Positions 47,792-57,200 of a DNA stretch of 64,000 nt are shown here, in pieces. Source of the stretch: Synechococcales cyanobacterium C42_A2020_086 (GTDB lineage Bacteria; Cyanobacteriota; Cyanobacteriia; Elainellales; Elainellaceae); NCBI GenBank assembly GCA_015272325.1, contig JACYLU010000020.1, positions 186,001-250,000 on the forward strand, written 5' to 3'. The notes beneath the pieces are model-generated. The model saw only the letters and a list, made by a program, of their open reading frames with translations. It searched no databases and was not told where the DNA came from. Made by a program: the position numbers and the translations under genes. How positions within the stretch are numbered: position 1 is the first letter of the stretch; the number at the start of each line of letters is the position of its first letter.

Positions 47792-48919
47792 TTAACGAAT
47801 GCTGCCCGGTAGCGGAGCCGTCGGCGCAAAGCCACCCTGAATCGGCATAACGTTACTGAGAGGCGGAGCGGGAATCCCAGCCCCTCCTGCTCCTGGAGGA
47901 AGCATTTCTACCCCCCAGAGCGGTTGGGATGGCGAATCAGGGGGATACTGAGGCACAGCTGCTGCTGGAGCTGGAGCAACCGTCTTGGCAGCATTCCACG
48001 CTTCGGTAGCTGCTTGAGTGGCTTGAGTCGCAACAACCATGGGCACCGTCGGTTCAGCCGTGTCCACAGGTCGCACTAAGGTGGCCATATGCTGCGGGCA
48101 AAGCCGCTCGGTACCAAAGCGGATGTAGGCATCGCGATTGTGATAGTAGTTGCCCGCCACCTGCCCTTTAAACTGACGGTCGAATAGGGTGCGCACGCCC
48201 CAGTAGCCCTGCCCCGAACTTAGCCAATTGCAGATTTGCCGCCCAATCTGGATGCGATCTTGATCGCTGAGGCGCTCCCGCTCCGATGGTTGCAGAGCTT
48301 GCGAGTAATCGTAGAGCACGTCATTTTCGGGTTTCGTCCAAGAGACCGACGTGGCTACCGGGGTAGCAGAAGCTGCAGCCACGGCGACCATAGGCTGCTC
48401 GGGCGGGTGAATCACCAGCGATGCTAGCGTTGTGCCCCGCTTCGATGCCCGCAGCACCGAGGCAATTGATCGCTCCGCTGAGGTGGATTTAATGATGGGG
48501 AAAAAGGCGACCAGTGCTCGGACGGCCGGCAGCTCATCGCGGAGAGCCTCAGTGTAGGAACTCTGGGGATAGCGCTGGGCAAAGTTTTGCATTTCCTGTT
48601 GCAGCGTCAGCAGATACCCGATGCGCAGGTGCTTCATTTGCTGAGCTTGAAATACCCGCTCGGCAGCTTCTACTACTTCTAGGAGATCGTTGAACTGCTG
48701 TGCCTGCTGCTTGTGCCAGGGCAATGGGGAATGGTCTAGGAGGTTCGCCAGGGATTGCACCTGAGCTGCATCTGCTGCAGTCACCTTGGGCAGGTGCCCC
48801 GCCGTAACCGCCTCAGGCAACTGGTGGATTTTGACCCGCACCACTAATTCAAAGACGCTGTAGCTGAGTCCCACCAGCGCCGCGATCGTCACACAACCTG
48901 CTACCAACAATCTGCGCAT
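47792..48919 (-). CDS. Membrane-anchored hypothetical protein
   Basis: 375 residues. One N-terminal membrane helix (about 4-27, LLVAGCVTIAALVGLSYSVFELVV) is followed by a helical region. A compact segment (about 200-265: IQIGRQICNWLSSGQGYWGVRTLF...TERLCP) with two cysteines looks like a small disulfide-linked domain. The C-terminal 90 residues are Pro/Ala/Gly-rich and disordered. It is probably periplasmic and anchored in the inner membrane. Family not recognised. It ends 42 bases before the LysR gene on the same strand. Confidence 0.75.
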   Translation of the reverse strand: MRRLLVAGCVTIAALVGLSYSVFELVVRVKIHQLPEAVTAGHLPKVTAADAAQVQSLANLLDHSPLPWHKQQAQQFNDLLEVVEAAERVFQAQQMKHLRIGYLLTLQQEMQNFAQRYPQSSYTEALRDELPAVRALVAFFPIIKSTSAERSIASVLRASKRGTTLASLVIHPPEQPMVAVAAASATPVATSVSWTKPENDVLYDYSQALQPSERERLSDQDRIQIGRQICNWLSSGQGYWGVRTLFDRQFKGQVAGNYYHNRDAYIRFGTERLCPQHMATLVRPVDTAEPTVPMVVATQATQAATEAWNAAKTVAPAPAAAVPQYPPDSPSQPLWGVEMLPPGAGGAGIPAPPLSNVMPIQGGFAPTAPLPGSIR

Positions 48920-49380
48920 CTCAACCGTCCCTATGATTCACGACTCATTCTTGAACGTAAAGCCAAGTAATTGCCGGTAGAAGCTACCCCGTCCCACTTT
49001 CTGATCTGACTGAATTTCACCCATTCAGTGCCCGCTCGCTCTTGCGACTTTATGCGAATTTGCCTTGAAGCAGAGAAGGCAATCCCGGTTCAGCGTTGCT
49101 CGCCCTACTGTGCCAATTTTATAACCGGACAGAAGGCAACTGCAGAGGACCAAGGGCAACTTCATACAGGCTACAAACTCAAACAGCGCCTTTGAACATA
49201 ACAATTAGGTCTCTTAGGTTTCTAGCCCTTCCATGATTCGCAGTGCAGTGGGCAACAGCTTTACCGGGGCGCAGTGTGTTGCTGCCGCCCATCAATCCAC
49301 AGCATAGCAAGCCCAAGTACCAACGCCCAGCCGCTTTAAGCCTGCTGAGGGTCAGCCGAGGGAATCGGTTTCCGCCACAG
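48920..49380. other. Intergenic region with decayed coding sequence
   Basis: No intact gene. Open frames on the minus strand continue from the TetR-like remnant at its right end but show no recognisable TetR ligand domain. Confidence 0.4.
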
Positions 49381-49560
49381 CAGCGGACAACGCAGACTAA
49401 GTGGCAAGGTAGGGTTCTGCGGGAAACGCCAACCCGCTGTGCCACTTCCTGGAGTGTCAGCGCCTCGACCCCTTGGTGATGAGCTGCAGGGCTGCATCGA
49501 TTCAGATGTGCCGCAGTTCTCGAGGTGATCCGGTTTTTGGACGTTCACTTGGGAAACGAA
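49381..49560 (-). pseudogene. TetR-like regulator remnant (HTH region only)
   Basis: Reading the minus strand from about 49560: RFPSERPKTGSPRELRHI, a TGA, then IDAALQLITKG; after a one-base shift in a G-run at about 49471 it continues VEALTLQEVAQRVGVSRRTL. Restoring CGA for TGA and one G gives a basic arm plus helix-turn-helix of the TetR/AcrR pattern (G..ALTL..VA..VGVS..TL, normally followed by YRHF; here PCHL). The ligand-binding domain is not recognisable downstream. It is therefore a pseudogene with at least one nonsense codon and one frameshift. It lies divergent to the DUF3291-like gene and its paired palindromes. Confidence 0.55.
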
Positions 49561-49702
49561 GCCAACCTCAGCGGCAGAGGACATGCTCTTCCATAGAAGC
49601 ACTTCCCATAAAAGCACTTCACTGTATAGCAACAGGTTTCCCGAATCAGGACGAACAATTTAACAAAACGACCCCACGAGTGCCGCCCCTAGATTGACCC
49701 TA

Positions 49703-49762
49703 TGTTGACGATATCAACATTGTCAGCATACAATGCTTTTCTAGATGTTGACGGTGTCAACT
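49703..49762 (+). promoter_or_regulatory. Sigma-70 promoter with two palindromic operators
   Basis: TTGACG (49705-49710), an 18-base spacer and TACAAT (49729-49734) form a strong promoter for the DUF3291-like gene. The palindrome TGTTGACGATATCAACA (49703-49719) covers the -35 box. A second, TGTTGACGGTGTCAACT (49746-49762), lies just after the expected start site. Centres are 43 bp apart, about four helical turns, as for a repressor bound at two sites on one face. Confidence 0.75.
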
Positions 49763-49830
49763 TAGACTGTTTTCTCACTGCAGCCCGCCTCTGTTCCAGT
49801 TCAATCGATCCAATCTTCTGGAGGACCATT

Positions 49831-50241
49831 ATGATACTCGTTGCAGCCACTCGGCTTCGCCTTCGCTCGCCCCGCTATCTGCTGCCCTTCCTCCGCTACG
49901 CCTTCACCAGCTTCTGGCAAGCTCATCGAGCACCGGGCAATCTAGGCGTCCGCGTCCATCGTCAGCCGCAGCTTGTGTTTTGGACCCTCAGCCTCTGGCA
50001 GGATGAAGCTAGCCTGATGGCCTATCGCAACTCCGGCTCCCACCGCCGCGCCATGCCCAAACTCGTAGACTGGTGCGATGAAGCGATCACCGCCCACTGG
50101 CCGCAGGAGCACCCCACCTTTCCCACTTGGGGCGAACTCGAACAGCGATTAGCCACTAGCGGACGCCCAAGCCGCGTTCGTCATCCGTCTGCTGCTCAAG
50201 CTGCTCTGCTGAACCCAATTAAACCTCACGCTAACCAGTAG
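49831..50241 (+). CDS. DUF3291/monooxygenase-like small protein
   Basis: 136 residues. The first 90 form a dimeric alpha-beta-barrel-like domain (MILVAATRLRLRSPRYLLPFL, HRQPQLVFWTLSLWQDEASLMAYRNSGSHRRAMPKLVDWCDE) resembling DUF3291 and antibiotic-biosynthesis-monooxygenase-like proteins; the C-terminus is basic and probably flexible. The reaction is unknown. ATG 49831 is preceded by GGAGGACC; the open frame extends upstream across the promoter and is not coding there. It sits alone behind a promoter with two palindromic operators, so it is probably induced by a small molecule. Confidence 0.75.
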   Translation: MILVAATRLRLRSPRYLLPFLRYAFTSFWQAHRAPGNLGVRVHRQPQLVFWTLSLWQDEASLMAYRNSGSHRRAMPKLVDWCDEAITAHWPQEHPTFPTWGELEQRLATSGRPSRVRHPSAAQAALLNPIKPHANQ

Positions 50242-50260
50242 GATTGCGCTGCCCCGCCAG

Positions 50261-50301
50261 AATTTTCTAGGTCAAAATTTTCTAGGTCAGAATTTTCTAG
50301 G
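50261..50301. repeat. 15-bp direct repeat, three copies
   Basis: AATTTTCTAGG recurs at 50261, 50276 and 50291, with linkers GTCA(A/G) making a 15-bp period. The array ends 33 bases before the HCF173-like gene start. Confidence 0.9.
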
Positions 50302-50334
50302 ATGGAGAGGCAGGGTTGAGAGGCATCGCCGATT

Positions 50335-51852
50335 ATGACTTCGCAAAACTCGTCGCAGTGGGATTTGGGTCGCTTCGTCAAAACACTGTCCTACTTTGGA
50401 GCCGTACCGTTGCTCAGCCGCTTTGACTGGTTTCAGCAGTGGTTCGGCAGCCGCCCCGATCCCACCGTAGACAGCTCCAGTTTGCTGACCAGCTCGGCTC
50501 CTACCGTTGAGGCAGTGAACTCGGAGGCAGCTGGTGTCATCCTCGTCGTCGGGGCAACTGGCGGCGTCGGCAAGCGGGTTGTGCAGCGGCTCATGCAGCG
50601 GGGCGTAGCAGTGCGGGCGCTCGTGCGAGATGCCGATCGTGCTCGGGCCATGCTGGGCGAATCGGTGCCGCTGATCGAAGCCGACATCACGATTCCCGAA
50701 ACCCTTACTCCTGCTGTCATGGAAAACGTCAGCGCTGTGATCTGCTGTAGCGGTACGCGGGTGCAGCCGGTTGAAGGCGACACACCGAATCGCGAAAAAT
50801 ACTATCAGGGCATCAAGTTCTACCTACCGGAAGTTGTGGATACGCCGGAAGTCGTCGAGTACCAAGGGCTGCAAAACCTAGTGCAGGCGGCTGGCGAGCT
50901 AGGACTCACCCATCGAGCCATTTTTGACTTCACTCAACCTAGCGATTCGTTTAAAGAAATCTGGGGTGCGCTCGATGATGTGGTCATGGGCGGGGTCAGT
51001 GAGAGCAGCCTACGTTTAGCCGATGGCGTCGCCTATTTTTCAGGTGTGGTGTCCACAGCCAATTCCGGCGGCTTTGCCTCGGTGCGAACACGCAACCTAG
51101 AGCCTGCCCTCGATTTGTCTCAGTATGACGGCGTCGAACTGCGGGTCAAAGGCGACGGCAAGCGCTACAAGTTCATGCTGCGCAGCGAAACCCGTTGGGA
51201 TGGGGTTGCCTACTGCGCTTCCTTTGACACCGTGCCTGATCGTTGGGTCACCGTCCGGCTTCCCTTTGCCAGCCTAATTCCAGTGTTTCGCGCTAAGACG
51301 GTGAACGTTGGTCCTGTAGACACCCGCCATGTCTCCGCCTTTCAGCTCATGCTCAGCAAGTTCGAGTACGACGGAGCCTTGAATCCCCACTTTGAACCCG
51401 GCTTCTTTCAGCTTCAGATCGAGTCGATTCGGGTGTACCGCCAGTCCGAAGTCCCCAAATTTGTGCTGGTAAGTTCCGCTGGTGTCACGCGCCCCGGCAA
51501 ACCCGGACTCAATCTAGACGAAGAACCACCTGCCGTCCGCCTGAACGATCAGCTTGGCGGCATCCTCACTTGGAAGCTAAAGGGCGAAGACATGGTGCGG
51601 CAAAGCGGCATTCCCTACACAATCCTCCGCCCCTGCGCCCTCACCGAAGAGCCGGGCGGTCAGCCGTTACGCTTCGAGCAAGGCGATACCCTCACGGGCA
51701 AAGTGAGCCGCGAAGATATTGCCGAACTCTGCATTCAGGCCCTGGCGCTCCCCCAAGCTCGCAATGTCACCGTGGAAATCGCAGAAGGTGAGGGGGGTTG
51801 TGCGGTAGGAGATTGGGAATGTTTATTTGGACAGGTGAAGGCGGATCGGTAA
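50335..51852 (+). CDS. HCF173-like NAD(P)-binding protein with CIA30 domain
   Basis: 505 residues. An atypical short-chain-dehydrogenase Rossmann fold starts at about residue 64 (ILVVGATGGVGKRVVQRLMQRG), is interrupted by a CIA30 domain (about 190-365, including FTQPSDSFKEIWGALDDVVMGGVSESS), and resumes with KFVLVSSAGVTRPGKPGL. This SDR-with-inserted-CIA30 order is that of plant HCF173, which is needed for psbA mRNA translation. A role in photosystem II assembly or thylakoid biogenesis is a reasonable inference for the cyanobacterial protein, but not shown. Its stop lies 5 bases from the convergent carotenoid oxygenase stop. Confidence 0.85.
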   Translation: MTSQNSSQWDLGRFVKTLSYFGAVPLLSRFDWFQQWFGSRPDPTVDSSSLLTSSAPTVEAVNSEAAGVILVVGATGGVGKRVVQRLMQRGVAVRALVRDADRARAMLGESVPLIEADITIPETLTPAVMENVSAVICCSGTRVQPVEGDTPNREKYYQGIKFYLPEVVDTPEVVEYQGLQNLVQAAGELGLTHRAIFDFTQPSDSFKEIWGALDDVVMGGVSESSLRLADGVAYFSGVVSTANSGGFASVRTRNLEPALDLSQYDGVELRVKGDGKRYKFMLRSETRWDGVAYCASFDTVPDRWVTVRLPFASLIPVFRAKTVNVGPVDTRHVSAFQLMLSKFEYDGALNPHFEPGFFQLQIESIRVYRQSEVPKFVLVSSAGVTRPGKPGLNLDEEPPAVRLNDQLGGILTWKLKGEDMVRQSGIPYTILRPCALTEEPGGQPLRFEQGDTLTGKVSREDIAELCIQALALPQARNVTVEIAEGEGGCAVGDWECLFGQVKADR

Positions 51853-51857
51853 CGTAT

Positions 51858-54185
51858 TTACTCCAGACTGACTGAGGCTGAGTACTCACTCCCTTCTGGT
51901 TTCGCTGGCAGCACCTGGGATGGCATCTGAGATTGCAGCCTTGTTTTGAGAGATTCCTCCAACGTCTGCTCAACGAAATGGGGGTAAATCCATTCGTCAA
52001 ATAATTCTCTGACGGTTTTCTGCCGACCCAGCGTAGCCGCCAAGTTGTTCAATCCACGAATTAAGCGTCGGAATTGCCGCGGTAGAGAACGGTTGCCCGC
52101 TAGATAAACGGCTTCGTCATAATCCTCGTGAACAGTTTTCTCTCGTTTCTGGCGACGCTCTGCTGCCGAATAGCGATATTGCTCAAAGTCCGCTTCGGAC
52201 AGCCAAGTGGAATGCAGCGTTAATCCTAGATTTAATTTTTCTGCATGGCGGAGCCGACAAACGGGACCCGCTTTCAGATCGCCCGCTTTGAAGATCCAGA
52301 ACTCATCGTTAGCGCGATCCGCTTGCTCGGGATCGTCCGCCAGCACCACACAGCTGATGTAGCCAGCCAATTCAGAAGCGTCGGTTTTGCTGGGAATGTA
52401 TTGCGGAGAGAAGGCAGCATAGCCCTGGGGAAAAGCATAGGCATCGGCAATGGTCATTTGCTCAGTATCTAGACGCAGCAGTGTGGGTGGCAGATCTTCA
52501 GAGGGTAAATTGGCTACGGGAATCTCTCGGTATTCGCGCTCTTTGTAGGCATCGTAAATGCGTTGGGGAATCAACTCCCAGGAGAAACCCCAAGACATCC
52601 AGTAAATATGGTTGACCTGGGCAGACGAGGGGTCAGCATCGCTGGGTGCAACCTGCAAATCGCGATGGGTATACACCGAAGGCAGCCAGGAATTCGCTTT
52701 AGACTGGTCTGAACCGGGTTCGCTGATGCCCTTAGATGACAGCAAAGCCCCCGTTTTAGCATCGAATTCATAGCGGTAAAACGAGCCGAGATCCGTTGTG
52801 CCTACCATTAGACCTTGCAGGTCATGGCGCAGGTAATGTCTGCTCTTAGCATTCTTTACCGGCAAGTCGTAGCGATTGATCCATTCAGTGGGATCTAAGC
52901 CATTGTGGTGCCCTACATGGAAAACCAGTTTATTGTCGGCATTGCTGTAATCCACGGCAAAGTGCGACACCGTGCGGGGCAGACTCAGGCGGGTTGCTGT
53001 GACAAACTGGGGCGGTTCGTCGGCTTGACCGCCAGCAGTGAGATCGGCGCGGCGCACCACATAAAAATCGGTGAACGCTGTAGACTTGAACAACTGCAGA
53101 AAAATAGAGTAGAGCTTGGCCCCTAGCGGTTGAGAGAACCATTGGCTGGTAAACCAGTCGGTCGATAGCCAGCCCAAATAAAAAGGGGAAAAGATTTGCG
53201 AATATTCCAAACCAAATTGCAGATCACCCAGAATCACATAATCCTCGGTTAGCCCCATTTGGTGAACCGATTGCTGAATCACCACGGGTGGATGGTTGCT
53301 CAGGTCAACCGGCTGATCGGCCACAGCTGAGCGGGTGGAATTGTCTTTGGGAAGCACTAAGCGCCAGCGTTCTGTAGACCCATCGGACTGCCAGCGAATC
53401 AAATCGGTAAAGCTTCCCCAGCGTTCGTTGCCGCTCAGTCGCTGCTGCCGATTTCGACCAAAAGTAACTTTGCCCGTTTGCTTGAGCTGATTGATGCGTT
53501 TGAATAGAGCATTTAAGACGCGATTGACCGGCGTGCGGAATCTGCCGCTGTATCCCGAAGAATAGTTCACAATGAACGTATCTCGAGAAGCACTGGTTCC
53601 CTTTTCATTAGAAGTCGGGGGATCGGCAACTGGATGAGCTGAGCCACTATAGATTTGAAAGATTTTAGGAACAGGCAGCAAACCAAAGAAAATCATGATC
53701 CAGTCTTTTGTTTTGCCAACGGGTTCCACGACCTCCATGGCTTCCGGATCAAACGTATAGGGACGCCCAGCATCATACGTGATTAAAAGACGGTTGGCAG
53801 TTTTTTGAAAGGCGGTATTGAGCTGATTGCGCGAGCCTAATTGCAGCGTCAACCGAGGTACTCCACCATCTCGAAAGGCGTAGCGCTTGAATGGCTTGCC
53901 ATATTGTGCAACCAGATCGGCGTAGTAGCAGGGAGTCTTTGCCATCCGTGTCTTGAGCATCACCTTACCCGCTGCAAAGCTCAGCCGGTAGACCATGCCA
54001 TCGCCATTGGCAAAGGCCCGTTCTCCAGCTATCGCCTTCTCACCAGGAGGCAAGGGAGCAACCACAAATACATGCCCGCTCAAGTCATCCAGCGAAACCC
54101 CGGGCTTGAGATCGTAAGCCTCTAGCGGCCATTCATCCTCTCGACGCGATGCTTGAGTCACAGACAGGGGAACAAACGATTTCAT
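51858..54185 (-). CDS. Carotenoid oxygenase family protein, long form
   Basis: 775 residues, well above the 480-500 of typical cyanobacterial carotenoid cleavage oxygenases. The N-terminus (GHVFVVAPLPPGE..., FANGDGMVYRLSF) matches the family's first blade. Iron-ligand histidine candidates lie in VSHFAVDYSN, VFHVGHHNGLD and LTLHSTWLSE, and a FSPQYIPSK segment lies before the last. The chain ends with about 90 extra residues that are helical and charged. It would cleave or isomerise an apocarotenoid or related polyene; regiospecificity is unknown. It begins 58 bases after the STAND/WD40 gene on the same strand. Confidence 0.87.
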   Translation of the reverse strand: MKSFVPLSVTQASRREDEWPLEAYDLKPGVSLDDLSGHVFVVAPLPPGEKAIAGERAFANGDGMVYRLSFAAGKVMLKTRMAKTPCYYADLVAQYGKPFKRYAFRDGGVPRLTLQLGSRNQLNTAFQKTANRLLITYDAGRPYTFDPEAMEVVEPVGKTKDWIMIFFGLLPVPKIFQIYSGSAHPVADPPTSNEKGTSASRDTFIVNYSSGYSGRFRTPVNRVLNALFKRINQLKQTGKVTFGRNRQQRLSGNERWGSFTDLIRWQSDGSTERWRLVLPKDNSTRSAVADQPVDLSNHPPVVIQQSVHQMGLTEDYVILGDLQFGLEYSQIFSPFYLGWLSTDWFTSQWFSQPLGAKLYSIFLQLFKSTAFTDFYVVRRADLTAGGQADEPPQFVTATRLSLPRTVSHFAVDYSNADNKLVFHVGHHNGLDPTEWINRYDLPVKNAKSRHYLRHDLQGLMVGTTDLGSFYRYEFDAKTGALLSSKGISEPGSDQSKANSWLPSVYTHRDLQVAPSDADPSSAQVNHIYWMSWGFSWELIPQRIYDAYKEREYREIPVANLPSEDLPPTLLRLDTEQMTIADAYAFPQGYAAFSPQYIPSKTDASELAGYISCVVLADDPEQADRANDEFWIFKAGDLKAGPVCRLRHAEKLNLGLTLHSTWLSEADFEQYRYSAAERRQKREKTVHEDYDEAVYLAGNRSLPRQFRRLIRGLNNLAATLGRQKTVRELFDEWIYPHFVEQTLEESLKTRLQSQMPSQVLPAKPEGSEYSASVSLE

Positions 54186-54243
54186 GATGGTAGGTCCTTC
54201 AGGAGTTACAACAGAGAATTCAAGTTAGGCGGCAACACATCAT

Positions 54244-57200
54244 TCAAGACACTTGTGCACTCATACACGGTTCGAGCTGGCTTTCGGGAACAGACTCTAC
54301 CGCCCCCAAGGTGCGCAATGACAGACGCTGGGCAGTAGTTAGTCCAGTGGCACCGTTAAGCTGTAGCCCTTCATAGAGTTTCTGCGAGCGCAGCGTGGTG
54401 AGAGTCTCTCCGTTGCGCCAATTCCAGAGATGGATAGTTTCGTCTTCACTGGCGCTGGCCAGGAATTGACCCTCTGGGCTGAAGGCAATAGACCACACCC
54501 AGTTGCGGTGACCCTCTAAAGTCCTAACGCATTCACCCGTCTGGATATTCCAGAGCTTGACGGTGTGATCGCAGCTCGCGCTCGCCAACCAGCGTCCGTC
54601 CGGGCTGAAGGCCGTAGCCAGTACCCAACCTGTATGACCGGTTAGCGTCTGGATGCACTGGCGGCTCGTTAAGTCCCAGAGGCGCACGGTTTCATCAATT
54701 CCTCCGGTTGCCAGAAGCTGCCCATCGGGACTAAACGTAGCCGTTCTGCCCCAATTCACATGGCCTTCTAGATAGTAAGACTGGCGGCTGTCCTGCAAAT
54801 TCAGGATATGAATATTGCGATTGTTGCTGGCAGCGGCTAAGTGGACTCCATCGGGACTAAAAGAAATCAACCCCGTCTTGGTGACATAGCCCGGAATAAC
54901 CTGCAAACATGCGCCAGTCTGGGCATCCCAGAGGCGAATCGTTTCATCAAAACTGCCGCTGGCTAACGTTTTGCCATCCGGGCTAAACACCACCGACCAA
55001 ACGCCGCCGCTATGCCCATTCAGCGTTTGCAGACAAACCTGTTGCTCTATATCCCAGAGCCTAATCGTGTGGTCCTCGCTGCAGCTTGCTAAGGTGCGTC
55101 CGTCAGGATGTAGAGACACCGCCAGCACGGAGCCGGTATGTCCTGCCAAAGCATACAAATGTTGATGGGTTGGCCCATGCCAAATCCGAATCAGTTGGTC
55201 TTTGCCGCCGCTAATCAGCCGTTGCCCGCTGTGGTCAAAAATAACGGAGCGAATGCAATCGCTGTATCCCCGAATTACTTTCAGGCATTTGCCGTCTTGC
55301 ACATTCCAAATTCGGACGGTGCCATCTTCACCGCAGCTCGCAAACCGCTGGCTATCGGGGTGGAAGCTCACAAACCATAGTTGCTCTGTATGGCCTCGAA
55401 TCGTGCGGAGACAGTGACCCTCCATATCCCAGATTTTGATGGTCCGGTCTTCGCTACCGCTGGCAATTAACCGGCCATCCCGACTGACGGCAATACACCA
55501 AACCCAACGATGATGCCCTCGCAGCACATGTAAGCACTGACCGGTTTGCACATCCCAGAGGCGAATGGTTTGATCGAGACTACTGCTGACTAGGCGTTGG
55601 CCGTCGGGAGTAAATAAAACAGGCAGAACCCAACTCCGATGTTCGGTCAAAACCCGAAGACATTTCCCACTCTGGGCATCCCATAGGCGAATGGTTTCGT
55701 CGGCAGCGCTGCTGACAACCAGCCGGCCGTCGGGGCTAAAGGATCCAGACAAGACCCAGCCGCTATGGCCGCGCAGTTCCCGTAGGCAAATTCCTCTTTG
55801 CCAATCCCAAAAGCGAATGATAGCGTCATCTCCGCCGCTTACTAACGTCTGCTCATCAGGACTAAAGGCTGCCACGTAAAAAATAGAAGGCGTGTCCGTT
55901 ACCAGAGTCCGCAGGCAGCGCCCCGATTCGGTATCCCACAGACGAAGTGAGCGATCCTCGCTAGCGCTGACCAGCACGCTACCACTGGGACTAAAGGCAA
56001 TCTTGCGCACCCAGTTGGTATGCCCTTGACAGGTTAAGAGGCACTGCCCATCGGAAACGCGCCAGAGATGAATTTCGCCATTGGCATTGCTCGTCGCCAT
56101 TTTCTCGCCGTCGGGGCTGAAGACAACCGCCAGCACAGTACCAAACGTGCGATTAAAGACCGTTTTGGCAAAGGCTGCGTGGGCAAAGTTGGCATTGTGC
56201 AGTTTGACGTCCTGCAAATCGGCTTGCCAGATGCTCAAATAGGAGCAGTCTATACCGCTGAGATCTGCTCTTAGTTGCCGCAGCAGGTTCAACACGTTGC
56301 CTGCCAAGTAACCCGGCTGCAAAGGAGCTGCGCTGCGCTGCTTCTCCAGCAGAGCTTTCAACTGATCTTCGATAGTTTTGCAGTTGCCCCAATGCGAGAG
56401 CAGGCATTCCAGCAACGGCTGCAGAATCAGATTGCTCTGCGCTTGCCGGATATAGTCTTTGCCTTGGGCTTTCAGCAACGCAAATTGGGTCAGCCAGTCA
56501 TACTGCTGCTGACGAATGCTTTCACAGGCTTGGGCAATCAACCGTTGGGTGACATACTCCATCACCACTGGCTGCAGCGACCACTGTTTCTCGTTGCGTT
56601 CAATTAAACAGCGACGGCTGAGGGACTGGAGCGCCTCCAATAGCTGCTGCTTGCTCGGAACAGACACCACATCGGCAGCAAGTTCACTGTGAGACACCGG
56701 TTCCCGATTCACGGCTAGCCAGTACATCACATCCTGTTCCGCCGCCGAGAGCCGCTCGAACTGCCGAGATAACACATCTTGAATGTCCTCAAAGTGCAGC
56801 CAGCCTTCGTGCAATATGGGCAGCAGTTCTGCCAGATCACCATCAAACAGCTCCTGCACACCCGACGCTACCATATTCAGCGCCAGCGGATTGCCCGCAT
56901 AGTGCTCGCAAACGGTTTGCAGCTCCGAATCGGCAATACCAAAGCAGCCTTTGCTCTGGAAGATAGCTCGACTTTCGCTCAGGGCTAATCCCTTTAAGGT
57001 GAACGAGCGCACAGGGGAATTCACGGCTTCGAGTCGAGCCAGGTCGCGTGGCTTTTCGCGGCTGGTGATCACCAGGCTACTAGAATGCTCGGTTTCGGCA
57101 ATTCTCTGCATCAGCAGCCCATACTCCTCATAGCCCAGACGGTAGGACCCAGCAGAGCTGCCGCTTTGCAGAATTGATTCCACATTGTCGAGGATCAGCA

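Noticed and set aside
49179-49632. Overlapping minus-strand frames read as intact hypothetical proteins
   Set aside because: The coherent TetR-like helix-turn-helix needs a frame change and a corrected stop codon, so the individual frames are fragments of a broken gene.
50261-50301. Three-copy 15-bp repeat as a short CRISPR-like array
   Set aside because: Copies abut with only 4-5 variable bases, so there are no spacers.
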